Made by a program: the position numbers and the translations under genes
Assembly (NCBI GenBank): GCA_026261815.1
Contig: JAMPIT010000174.1
Coordinates: 2,914,001-2,978,000 of the forward strand
Direction: 5' to 3'
From: Monarcha castaneiventris obscurior
Lineage: Eukaryota > Chordata > Aves > Passeriformes > Monarchidae
DNA length: 64,000 nt
In this document: piece by piece, positions 12,124-23,200 of the stretch
Layout of the letters: every line of letters starts with the position of its first letter
Numbering within the stretch: position 1 is the first letter of the stretch
Notes under the pieces: generated by a model
Database searches by the model: none
The model's input: the letters and a program-made list of their open reading frames with translations, nothing else
What the model was told of the DNA's origin: nothing

Positions 12124-12966
12124 TAAAGGATGGGGTGCCATCCAGAGGGACCAACACAGGCTAAAGAAGTGGATACATGGGAATCTCATATGTTTTAGCA
12201 TGACCAAGTGCAAGATCCTGCACCCAGGTTGGGGCAACCCCCTGCATCAATACAGGCAGGAGGATGAACAGATTTAAAATCTGAGGAGGACTTGTGGTGC
12301 TGGTGGATAAGAGACTGGACATGACCAGCAATGAGCACTTGAAGCCCAGAAAGCCAAACGTCCTGGGCTGTATCCAAAGCAGTGTGGCCAGCAGGGCAAG
12401 GGAGGGGATTCTGCCCCTCTGCTCCGCTCTGGTGACACCCCACCTGCAGTGCTGCATCCAGATCTGGGGTCCCCAGCATAGAAAGGACATCAACCTGTTG
12501 GACCGAGTCCAGGGGAGGTCACCAAGTTGACCAAAGGGATGGAGCACCTCTCCTATGAGGAAAGGCTGAGAGAATTGGGTTTGTTCAGTCTGGAAAACAG
12601 AAGTCTTCAGGGTGACCTAATTGCAGCCTTCCAGCATTGGAAGGGAACTTGCAGGAAAGATGAGGCAAGATTATTTACTAGAGCATGTAGTGGCAGGAAA
12701 AAGGGGAAGGAGTTCAAATGGAAAGAGTAGGTTTAGATTAGATATTAGGAAAAAATTATTTACTGTGAGGGTGGTGGGATGCTGGAACAGGTTGTCTAGT
12801 GTAGTTGTGGATGCCCCATCCCTGGAGGTGTTCAAGGCCAGGTTAGACATGGCTCTAAGCAACCTGGTCTAGTTGAAGGTGTCCTTTCAGGGACAAGCCC
12901 CCTGAAGGGGGTTCGAACTAGATGATCTTCAAGGTCCCCTTCCAAACCAAACCATTCTATGATTCA
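12124..12966 (+). mobile_element. CR1 LINE, 5'-truncated, 3' end present
   Basis: The plus strand reads as the ORF2 C-terminus in broken frames: the AIQRDLDRL-like start near 12135, LVDKRLDMTSNEHLKPRKPN at about 12303, VLGCIQSSVASRAREGILPL, HLQCCIQIWGPQHRKDINLL, then [20 protein letters not shown] at about 12533-12592 and FKARLDMALSNL at about 12831-12866. It ends with GGTCCCCTTCCAAACC and a short ATTCTATGATTC tail. At least three frame changes are needed. It lies directly behind the older CR1 at 11534-12118 in the same orientation. Confidence 0.95.
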
Positions 12967-12969
12967 AAC

Positions 12970-15510
12970 AAAAGACAATGGTCACAACCTGTAACAGAAA
13001 TTCCAACAGTGTATGAAGAAAAACATTTTCATGAGACTGTTTAAACACAAGAACAGAGGTGTTGTGGAATCTTAATAGAGATTTCCTAATTTGTCTGAAT
13101 TTTTGAAAATAGCCCTCCATTGAGCAGGTTGTCATACTTATGACCCCTGACGTTCCTTCCAATTAAGTTTTTTCATGATGCTGAGATTTTTTCCCTAGAT
13201 CTGGGATACATGTTTTTCTTAAATCTGAAATTTTAGTTTTAACAGAATTCATCAGGTTTGCTAGAAGATTCCTGAATAATTTTTCATGGCTGGTGATACA
13301 TAGGAGATTATCCTGTAAGTGTTTATCTGCTCTGGCCTAATTTTTAAAACAGTGTCAAGAGCAGAGAATATAGGGGACCTACCAGACCTTCCACTATTAT
13401 CGTGTGGGAAAAAAAGTGTAGAAATAATCAGTTGGTTGCTCATTTTCTGGAAATGGAAATTAAAAACTAAAATCCAGGAGAACACATTACTCTGATTGTA
13501 TTCATTACATAAAAAAATTATGTACAAAAGGTACTTGAGTTAAGGTGCTAGAGGAGTCATATGCCCAAACAGCATATCAAAAATAAGAAAACAATAATCC
13601 AAGTCTTCATTTCCAGATGGAAGATCATATGAAAAGACAGTCATGAATGAAATAAGATAATTATTTGCATGTAAGCAGTTCATTTTTTCAAAGGAACAGT
13701 TGCCAGTTAATTACAGGTTATGAACTCTTTTTATACATCATGGAATGATTCATGAGGTCATTTGATGGAAGAGTTCACAGTAAGGGGCAGACACTGAGAT
13801 TCTCAGATGCTGTAAATCAGTCCTTTTCTTTTTGGTTCTCCCAAGATACATCTCTGTATTCCATCAGAAAATCGAGTGAACAAATAGCAATTATACAGCT
13901 TCACAGTTAGAATATAATGTATTTGTATCTAACTTTTAAATATTATAGTAAATTGAATTTAATTCTGCCATTGAAACCAGTTCTATATGTCTGCAGCATT
14001 AAGTAGAGGAACTGGATTTTGTTTCCTATTGGTTTTATATCAATCTCCAAGCCTTTGCAAGTACAGCAGCAACAAAAAATGATAGCCTGAAGCTATTCCA
14101 TAACAAACTGTGATCTTGTCAGATCTTATCAGCTCAGACAAGTTGGTCCTGATCTGTAGCTGGGGCGAATGCAGCAGGGAAAAAACGAACTTAAGGGATG
14201 CTTCTATCTTTTGAGTTTCAGCCTGATACAGATACAGCAAATGGTTTTAATCTTGACTCCATGTTTTCCAGCTAATTTTTTCCCTGATTTATGTTGTCTG
14301 TCCCTTCCTTTCCTGAGTTCAAGAATACTGACTTCTAGCTTTCTCTGTGGGTGAGAAGGCAGAAAGATGTGATTAAAATTCTGCTTTTCTGATACATATA
14401 GAGAATATGTTAGTTTTACATGGTTCTATGGCTGCATAGTATTCCCATGGAAATAATTTAGTAGAATCTTTTCTTCTAATCTTTAGAAAGAACTTTTGGA
14501 TAAAAATGATGGACATGAAAACAAAAAGATGACTAGATGATGGAAAATTCTATGTAGGGAAGAAGCATGGACAGACTAAAAAAGCAAAATATATGAAGAA
14601 ATATATCAATAACCTGTTAATCTGAATTCTTGCTTAAAATTCATGAAGAGGGAGGTTAACTCTTCTTTGTGTATTCCTGGCTTCATTACACACATGGTTT
14701 GATGTGCAATGAAGGACCTAATACAATAGGGTATGCTGGGATTTGAAAGGGAAAGAATGATGCCTGGTTGATAATGTAGGAGGGATGAAAAAAAAACCCA
14801 CACACAAAGGATAGAAAGAAAAAATAAGAAAATAAGAGTGATAAAAGAAGAATAAAGATGAATTAAGGTGAATTAAAAGACAAAAGAAAGAATGAAATAT
14901 TTGAAAAATAATGAAACAAGGCAACCCAGTCTTGTATCAGATGTAACCATCATGTTAAGACCCACAGCTCACATGTAACCACCTACAAATTAACATCTAA
15001 TCTCAAGTATCTTAATCTTAAAGCAAATCCCAGGTGACTCTTGGTTTGGAAATATTTATTGAAATCCAAAACATGTTCACCATTATACAGAATAGAGGAC
15101 TACTTGAGTATTCTTCCTGTTCTCATTCTCTCTTGAGGAGACCTGGGGCACTTTATTTTCTGGGGCATCTGAACACTTCACTGTGTAGTTCAGAGGGAAA
15201 AGTCTGTTTCCTCAGCATCCCTCTCTAATAATTTCCATCATTCTGAGGCAATGTGCCTCCTGTGAAAAGGTGTGGGGACAGATGCAATTTTTGTGATAGA
15301 ACTAGTTCCCTTCAATACTGAAGTCTGCAATTTTGTGTGGCCTTTACTGTATGGAAGATGTTCAGGATTCATCTGTGTGAGGATGAAACATAACACACTA
15401 CTTTTCAGAATGCTCATAAGTAAAAAAACATGCTCAGTTTATGTTTCATTTACTAACTGAGCCCCAAATAAAATTCATTCAGATTCATTATAGCAAAGAA
15501 TAATAGTAAA
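12970..15510. other. AT-rich unique sequence, no gene seen
   Basis: No coding region or RNA gene could be supported. A purine-rich stretch lies at about 14785-14900 (AAGAATAAAGATGAATTAAG-type), giving T/C-rich open frames on the minus strand that I consider spurious. Confidence 0.5.
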
Positions 15511-15512
15511 GG

Positions 15513-15537
15513 GAAGAGAGAGAGAGAGAGAGAGAGA
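15513..15537. repeat. (AG)n microsatellite at the CR1 3' end
   Basis: An unbroken GA/AG run of about 25 bases directly abutting the 3' end of the minus-strand CR1 that begins at 15536. Confidence 0.95.
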
Positions 15538-16655
15538 ATTACAGAATTGCAGTATCACAGACTATGCTGAGTTGGAAGGAACCCACCAGCATCATCAAGT
15601 TAAGTTCCTGGCCCTGCACAGCACCCCCGAGAGTCACACCATGTGCCTGAGAGCATTGTCCAAACCCTTGAACTCTCTCAGGCTGGTGCTGTGACTACTT
15701 CCCTGGGGAGCTGTTCCAGCGCCCAACCACCCTCCGGGTGAAGAATCTGTTCCTAATATCCAGCCTAAACCTCCCTGATACAACTTCAGTCCATTCCCTT
15801 GGGTCCTGTCACTAGTCACCACAGAGAAGAGATCAGTTCCTGCCCCTCCTCTCCCCGTCATGAGGAAGTTGTAACTTCAATGAGGTGTCCCTCTCAGTCT
15901 CCTCCAGACTGAACAGACCAAGTGATGTCAGCTTCCCCTCAAGGCCTTTCCCCATTCTCATGGCCCTCCTTTGTACACTCTCTAATAGCTTAATGTCTTT
16001 TTTATATTGCAGTGCCCAAAACTGCACACAGGACTCGAGGTGAGGCCACCCAGTGCAAAGTAGGGCTGGACAATGCCCTCCCTTGCCTGGCTGGCTGGCG
16101 ATGCTGTGCCTGATGCCCCCAGGATATGGGACTGACTCATGTTCAACTTGCATCAGCCAGGACCCCCAGGTCTCTCTCTGCAGCACTGCTTTCCAGCCTC
16201 TCGTTCCCCAGTCTGTCCACACATCCAGGGTTGCCCTGTCCCAGGTGCCGATTCCATCACTTTCCCTTGTTGAAGGTGATTGCCCAGTCTTCTAATTTGT
16301 CAAGGTTTCTCTGCAGGGTCTTCAACAGAGGGTGTTTTATCAGCTCCCAGTTTTGTACCAGCTGTGAACTTGCTTATTATCCCTTCCAGTCCCGCATCCA
16401 AGTAATATTTGAAGATGTTGAAGAGAACAGGGCTGAGGACAGAGGCCTGCAGAACCCCACTAGTGACAGGTCCCCAGTCAGATGTCACCCCATTCACTGT
16501 AACCCTTTGTGCCTCACCCATGAGCCAGTTGCTCACCCATCACACGATGTGTTTATCCAGCTGTGGCTGGATATCTTGTCCAGAAGGATCCTGTGAGAGA
16601 CAGTATCAAAAGCTTTACCGAAATCCAAAAAGGTTACATCAAAGGCCACTTCTTC
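15536..16655 (-). mobile_element. CR1 LINE, longest copy, with broken reverse-transcriptase region
   Basis: Read on the minus strand from about 16655: FDVTFLDFGKAFDTVSH (RT motif A, intact, catalytic Asp present), RILLDKISSHSW, NWLMGEAQRVTVNG, VTSGVLQASVLSPVLFNIF (motif B, PQG changed to LQA), SKFTAGTKLGA (motif C, normally FADD: both aspartates lost), then HLESCVQFWALQYKKDIKLL, LTSLGLFSLEETE and a frame-broken C-terminus ending in the LREFKGLDNAL block. The 3' UTR and tail lie at 15536-15640. It is 5'-truncated just before motif A, so the endonuclease is absent. Loss of the motif C aspartates and the frameshifts make it inactive. The motif calls are seen directly; the family is established. 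Confidence 0.96.
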
Positions 16656-16659
16656 ACAA

Positions 16660-17640
16660 TATGGGGGGATCAATAAAGTACAGAAAATATATCACTTAGA
16701 AAAATAGCATGTGCTTTCTGTAAGCAAATTTCGGTAAAATCAAAGTTTCAGAGAAATCTAAGCTATTCATAGGAGTCTGCAAATCCTGGAAAAAGAAATA
16801 TAATGTAAAAAAAAAAAATCTAGATCTCTGCCCAGGAAGTTCAAGAAGAGAACTGTGAGAGCTCTTTCAGTACCACTATGTTACAAGCCAGAAGCCATAG
16901 TAATCTTTGAAAGTGGTTCCCCAGAGAAAAGGGAGCCACATTCTGCTCTTTTTGAGGCAACACAGTTTCTTTTTTTGATACAGTACTGTTTCTTTTAGAT
17001 ATATTTGTTGATAGAGCTCATTGATTTCTCCTGAGATTTCTATCAAATAGCACCTTGGTAAGTCTATAAGGTGAAGCATGGGAGATATTGCTGTTATTAT
17101 TTCATGACCTGGAAGACCTTTCCCAGATCTAGAAAGTAATCCTAAACCATCAGGGCTCAGTCTGCACTGTGATGCATATAAGGCTTTAAAAATGTTGAAG
17201 GACTATCCTTGTGATTCCTGTAAGTATCTGTCATTAATGTCAGCATATCTAATTGAACGGTGCTGCTCAATTCTCTGAGACTTTTTCATTGCTTTAAATA
17301 TGTGGCATATATATATCAAATTGTAATACCTGCAAAGAAGAAGTACTTCCCTTTGTGAAATAAAAACATATCTTTATTCCTTTAAGTGTTTTTCTCTGTG
17401 ATTGTCTTTAGTACAGCCATCATGAGGAATGAGGAAAAGGAATATCTCTTTTTGTGTGAAAATTTAAGTTCCTGTGGTTTATTGCAACCACCTTCAAGTG
17501 TTACAATATTGATTATTTAAATATCTGTTGCTGCTCTGAGTCTTTTCCTGCTGACTGACAGATTCCATTACTTTATCTGCTGAGGAATTCAGATTTTTAA
17601 AAGTTATGAAAAACAGCACTGTGTACGAATCATCAATCTC
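16660..17640. other. AT-rich unique sequence, no gene seen
   Basis: Nothing supportable was found except an A run at about 16809-16820. Confidence 0.5.
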
Positions 17641-17902
17641 CCTCCATTGTTAGCACTAAGATGTTATGGAGACAGCTGGCATTTCCTTGACACGTTGTAC
17701 GATGTCCCCAAAATCTCTCATCTTTCTAGACTTGACAGAAAGAAAATTAATCGCGCAGACAGTGATTTGTCATTTCGAGGATTATCCAGGCAGCCCAGTA
17801 ACACTGAAAGCACTAAATGTGCTGCTCGCCATAGTAATCTGCGCACAGTTTCCGCAGCGACATGAGGACCAAAGCGGCATTTGGTGGGTCGCACGGGGAT
17901 GT

Positions 17903-17928
17903 TAATTGGCCTCTGTAATTGGCCTCTG
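17903..17928. promoter_or_regulatory. Tandem 13-bp repeat with two inverted CCAAT boxes
   Basis: TAATTGGCCTCTG occurs twice, perfectly and back to back. Each unit holds ATTGG (CCAAT on the other strand, the NF-Y core) overlapping TAATT, a homeodomain-type core. NF-Y binds CCAAT in either orientation and is typical 60-100 bases upstream of start sites; binding here is inferred. Confidence 0.5.
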
Positions 17929-17968
17929 AGCAGCAGCGCGTCCCGCCCGGGGGCCCCGGGGCTGCCTT

Positions 17969-17978
17969 AAGATGGCAG
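17969..17978 (+). promoter_or_regulatory. YY1-like site overlapping an ATG
   Basis: AAGATGGCAG differs by one base from the YY1 core AAGATGGCGG, which in CpG-island promoters often lies just downstream of the start site. Its ATG (17972) opens a 27-codon frame closing at 18055, rich in Ala, Gly and Arg. The frame could be a short leader peptide or meaningless. Confidence 0.35.
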
Positions 17979-18004
17979 CAGAGCTCTTTGGCTGCCGCAG
18001 CGCC

Positions 18005-18022
18005 GGGCTGGGCTGGGCTGGG
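18005..18022 (+). other. G-quadruplex motif (GGGCT)n
   Basis: GGGCTGGGCTGGGCTGGG has four runs of three G with two-base CT loops, which fits the canonical quadruplex pattern. It lies within the CpG-rich island, downstream of the proposed start region. Confidence 0.8.
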
Positions 18023-18157
18023 CATCCTGGAGCGAGGGGAGAGGCTTGTGCATGACTTCTGTAGCGCGGTGGGAAATCCAACAGGGACAAGAACTTTTAA
18101 ATCATAATTTTGTGTTTCATCTAGTGGTATCGTTGTATTTTTTAGAAGAAAATAGCT

Positions 18158-18168
18158 GCTAAGGTATG
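18158..18168 (+). other. Splice-donor-like site
   Basis: CTAAG/GTATGA has a fitting exon end (AAG) and intron start (GTATG). It lies about 190 bases downstream of the YY1-like site, where the first exon of a promoter at 17.9 kb could end. Isolated donor-like sites are common, so this is weak without transcript data. Confidence 0.25.
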
Positions 18169-18169
18169 A

Positions 18170-20135
18170 CAACCTCTTTAAAAGCTGAAATATTTGGTTT
18201 TATAGAAAGAATGATATTGCAGAAATGAATTATAAATCACATCTTCAAAAGGGACCTTGCATTTCCTCTCTGGAATACTGTATTCATTTGCTGTTTCTTT
18301 TTTAGAGAGATACGCAAGGCTAGCCTTAACATATCGAACACTTGATTTTAAATTAGGATTGTAGAATTAAAATCAAATTAATGTAGGAAGGCCTATAATT
18401 TTACTAAGACATTCATTAAAGAAAATCAGCTCTTAAATTTGGAAAAAAACGCTAAAATTATTAATACTAGAGTAAGACAACTAACTTCATTCTCTACATT
18501 TCACTCAAAAGCTAGTGATGTGTTTGACAGGTGTGCAAACAGAACCTGGATGCCTATCCAGTAGTAAATATAAAATGTGTGTAGGTCTCTTACACTGAGG
18601 ATTTGTGAAATTTTATAAAGTTTTTCCTAGTGCCTGCTGTTTTTGTGTTACATTCTTTAGGAAGAGTAAGTCTGTGGTCCCAGTTCCTACCCCTTCTCCA
18701 CAGTCCCAACAGGTTGTGGCACCTAAGCGCTGTATGGCTGCATTTCTGTTCATTTCATGAAGCCATCTGCAAACAAACACAATCCTGATGGTTGGTCCCA
18801 AAGGAATGGAGAATTATTTGCTTCTTTAAGTTTTTCAGTAAGGCACAATAAGTCCTAGTCCATAATTCTAAGACAGGGACTGCAGTTGTAATTTACCACT
18901 GTAAAACTGGGTCTCTGTCTGCCTTCCACCATTAAAAAACAGCCCCATATGTTAGTTTCTTCAGATCTTACTATCTAAGAACAAGGAGAAAACCAGATGT
19001 AAAACCTGGTCCTTGTTTTAATCTCAAGTGCTTTGGGGGTGATGAAGGCACCTATTATACCTTTTAAGTTATTTACTTGTTAATTTAATCCATGACATTG
19101 ATCTCATTTGTGTCAAGTCTGCATAATGAAATCAGACTATTAGTTTAATATTTCAATCAGTAATTTGCATACTAGGGATTCAATCTGCCATTCTTACATA
19201 ATGAAACCAGGAGAGGCCTGAGCGACTCAGCAGTGATGTAGAGCACCATATAGATGAAAAAAACCCCCACATTTATATGAAAAAAAATGAACCAGAACAC
19301 ATTTGTGTGTGTGTCATTCAGCTGACATAGGCAAAAGAAAGAGTTAGGTGCTTAAACTGTAAATTATAGCTCTGATTTTCTATAGAACTGTGCACAGCCT
19401 GTGTCCTGTAATTTGTGAATTTCTCATTGTTATCCTCTCTTCCGTCATCCTAGCAGTTCAGTCTTTAAAAGAAAGCAATAGAAAACAGTGGGCTGCTCAT
19501 TTCTTCCTTTATATTCATCTCAAATGAATATCTGTTTGTGCAGCCAATATGTGCACATTTTCCTGCAAATATAATGCAATCTTGATTTGAACAAACAGCT
19601 GTCTCAGTCCCTCTTTAACATGGAGTGCTAAACCCTCACATTTCATCCTGCTTAGTAGTTATGAAGATAGAGATGTGGAGAAAAGGCTACAGTTAATATG
19701 GTTTATGCAAAATCTATGGTTGCATTGGCAGAATCACTGCCTAGGATGGGATGGTGACACAAAGGATCACTATTCTGTTCCTACTTTTGCCATCCATTGT
19801 GACTCACACCAAACCACAGGGATGCTCAAAATATTTTTTTCTGGAGGTGTTTCATTTTGTACAAGTTAATTAATAAGAAGACTACTAAACATTAGTGAAA
19901 CTACAGGCTACTGTTGATATTCAGGCACTCAGCTGAGAGATATCCTAGCTAGAAGCCTAGTCCTGGGTGCAGCTCATTTTTAAGCATCTATTCAATGTGA
20001 ATGACCAGGATTTTCAGGATTTGGAGAAGACAGGATTACAAAACCTGAGGTAGATGGCAAATAGTTCTGTGGATCTACTTCTTTCTTTTCCTGCAAAAAT
20101 CCCCAAATAAAATACATTATGTCCAAAAAGGGGAA
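18170..20135. other. AT-rich unique sequence, no gene seen
   Basis: No coding region or repeat could be supported; there is a short (TG)n run at about 19303-19313. Confidence 0.5.
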
Positions 20136-20138
20136 ATT

Positions 20139-20296
20139 AAGATGGTGAAAGGGGCTGGAGCACAAGTCTGATGAGGAGCAGCTGAGGGAGCTGGGGTTGT
20201 TCAGCCTGGAGAAAAGGAGGCTCAGGAGAGACCTTATCACTCTCTGTGACTCCCTGAACGGAGTAGTCAGGAGGGTGTTGTTCTCTTCTCCCAGGT
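20139..20296 (+). mobile_element. CR1 LINE scrap, truncated at both ends
   Basis: The plus strand reads [20 protein letters not shown] then [18 protein letters not shown], the region of CR1 ORF2 that normally reads [20 protein letters not shown]. It stops near CTTCTCCCAGGT without a 3' tail. Truncation at the 3' side is unusual for CR1 and suggests later deletion. Short but very recognisable. Confidence 0.9.
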
Positions 20297-20299
20297 TTT

Positions 20300-23200
20300 A
20301 TTTTCTTTCATAGTGTGATTTTATTTCTTTATCTACTTGTTTGTATTTTACTTTTGATTAAGCTATATGAGCACTACCCTCATCAGTTATTTTTAGAAAT
20401 GGACTTTTCTTGCTTTTCCTGCACCCAAATGTACCCAGTACTTTTGGAACAGGAGATAGTCACTGACATCACACATTTAAATCAGCAATGCAAAATGACC
20501 TCCATAGAGCTCTGCTGATTTACCAGATTTTCATGATATTGGTGTATAGCTGTCAGTGATTCTGAATTTACAGTAACTATGTCAAGCTATTAGCATGCAA
20601 CAGCGTTCACCTGTAGGGTAGTTTGCTAATACAAAAATAATATTATAAGTATCTAAAAGTCCTATTTTTGGCTAAATTTCACAGTTTTATAAATTTTACT
20701 ATCAAAATAGTGTACTAGGTATTTTGTGATGAGTGATTTTTAAACGGAATCTTTATTTCTTCATATAAATGTTTAATAGCCTTTAATGACTCTGGTTATC
20801 TCCTGAGTTAGTCCCCGACTGTATTTCTGAAATTCATAATGTTAAAGTACACACTGTAAAACTTGCGCTTTATTTGTATGGATGAAATGATCACAAGCCA
20901 CAGCTAAGCTTCCCAACCCGACAGTGTATATGAAGGATGTTAAAAATGTCTGCATGATAATGTGAACCAAAGAATGCCACATCAAGCTTTTAGAAAAGCC
21001 TTCAATATTGGGAAATAAATATGTGGTAGGCATGGAAATTACATTTACACTTAATGAGACACCTATAGAATAATTCAGTTTGGGAATTGAAAATGATTTT
21101 TCAAGGGATTGATTTAAATGAGTTAAAGCAAGAATACTCAGAATAAATGCTAAGATGTGAATAAAATTGTGTATACTTTCTGACATTCTGCTATTTTGGC
21201 ATTGCAGTGCTGCATCTAAATTACAAATGAGCTCAAGGGCAGGGTACAAGAGCAAAGACTGCATGTAATTTATGTGGGTTAAGGAATACACCTCATATAC
21301 AGAACTAAGGATCTTAGATTAATTAAAGTATTATCAATCTAGTGAAGGAGATATTATTAACTCAGTCACAATTAATTACTATAATAGTCTATAATGACAG
21401 AATTGAAACTGATAAAGACAAACATTTTAGTAACAACCCTCTTCCCTGGTATTAGGTTCAGCCCTGAAGCCTGCCCAGCATGGTAAGGTCAAAGGCACTA
21501 ATCTTCCTCAGGAAGAAGACACAGGTATGGTGAGTTGTCAACATCCTGGCTCATTTGGCAATAAACATCTTTACTGATGGAGGATTTCTTCCTTCTTGCC
21601 CTTCACTGGACTTAAAACTCTGTTTATATGTTTGCTGACAGTCTACTTACTTTTTTTACACCATTTTCATGTGCTGTTGAGTTTTAATATATATGCAATG
21701 TTTTACATACACTGCATATTCATTCTTTGTTGCTTTTTCCTCAAAACAATTTTTAAATTCCCAGTTAATAAGGCTTCATGCCTTTAGTGAATAGCAGCTG
21801 AACATTTGTGACACATTTTTGTGGCCCTGGACTGACTTGTATCATGTTTTCAAGGCCTACATCATGATCTTCACTTACACTGTCAGGGTCTCTGTTTCAA
21901 GCTCTTGATTTTCTTCGACAGCCTTCAAGCTGTGGTTTCCTGATAACAACTAATATTTTGTTACCACAAACTAATCTGAGAAGCATCCGCTCTGGAGTGA
22001 CACTGAATTGATCGGTCTGCGAAAAAATGATCTACTGATCCATTTCAGATATATATCTATCCATAGATATTATAGGTACAGAAATTATACTGTAGTTACT
22101 GAATATTATTAATATCTAATGGTTACATTGACATCACTGATACCAATATTTCTTTGCTCCAATGTAGTGCTTATATGCTAACTGAAACTGCTATTCTAAA
22201 ATCTGTTATACAATTCTAATATCTGCTACTCTACTGTAATCTAATGTCAGCAGTTCCAAGTGTATCCTCAGGTATATCGTTGTTGTCCTTCCAATTACCC
22301 ATACAATCACCCATAAACTCCTGTACAAACAATTAATCTTCACATCCCCTCTCGAATGAAGTTCAGTGTTAGTGAAATGACTATTTTCATTCCGTTTAAC
22401 TCTGCTTCACGATAGACTTCTACACTTCCGGCCAGCTAATGCCAACAGGATGAATTAGCAGTTGCTGATGAAGCTTTACATGTATTTTGTAAAATCAAAT
22501 CTATTCTGTCTCTGTGCTTTGGGGAGCATTAAATGTGTGTCAAGGAATCACAGATGAGTTGCTCCTTAACCATTGGGAAAGCTGCATCTCCTGGCCTAGA
22601 AACTCCAGGCTGCAAACAGACAAACATCTAAGGCAAACAGCCACATTGAGAATTGATCTCATAGGATAAGACATTTTATTTTCAATATCCTAATATCTTT
22701 GTGAGAAAAAAAGTGAAGAAATTACAAAGTGATCACTACTAAGAGAAATAATATCTGTGGTTTGTAGAGTGAAGATTTACCAACAGTCTTGTATCATTCT
22801 CATTTCAGCTTGGAAGAAAATACCAGCTGGTGGCATATTTTGTAATGGAAGTTCTATATTTCTTGCTCTAAATTTCTAACAATTTTGTTATTTCTTTTAA
22901 GAATCCTCTATTAAATTTTTGTTGGTTTTCTTTTCTTTAAAGCTAAATTGCTGCTCTTTGTGCCCTCCATGGGAGCTTCACACCATAAGAAAGAGAATGG
23001 GATGAAATATTGTAATGGCACAAAAAAGGGCAGAGTTAAAAAAGAAACAATCTGCTGTAAGGAACAGAGAGCTAGGAATCTGAAAACTTCACAGGCAAAT
23101 TCTAATCCTGGTGTTATTGTACCTGTTGTCTAGCTTTGATCAAATAATTTCCATTTTTTGCCATTTTACCTATGTTAGAACAAACATCGCCAGTTCTCCC

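Larger units (their letters stand above)
17740..18075. promoter_or_regulatory. CpG-rich island, candidate promoter or conserved regulatory element
   Basis: About twenty CpG dinucleotides fall in some 330 bases, whereas the surrounding sequence is AT-rich and almost free of CpG. The GC-rich core is at about 17930-18035 and includes CCCGCCCGGGGGCCCCGGGG, a GC-box-like and self-complementary run. Inside it are two inverted CCAAT boxes, a YY1-like site, a G-quadruplex motif and a downstream donor-like site (listed separately). Together these resemble a vertebrate CpG-island promoter reading rightwards. The upstream part (17640-17880) is compositionally complex and has a 72-codon open frame (17647-17865) that I do not recognise; a conserved noncoding element is the main alternative. 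No protein-coding exon is proved. Confidence 0.45.

Noticed and set aside
16126..16596. 156-codon plus-strand open frame, the longest in the window
   Set aside because: It is the antisense shadow of the CR1 ORF2 remnant on the minus strand.
17813..18172. 119-codon minus-strand frame across the CpG island
   Set aside because: GC-rich sequence has few stops; the peptide is low-complexity Ala/Pro/Arg in the core and unrecognised.
20842..21291. 149-codon minus-strand open frame, hydrophobic
   Set aside because: No family resemblance or splice context; length is near the chance maximum for AT-rich DNA of this size on two strands.
21500..21535. Donor-like AAGACACAG/GTATGG
   Set aside because: No exon-like open frame or acceptor upstream; single donor-like words are frequent.
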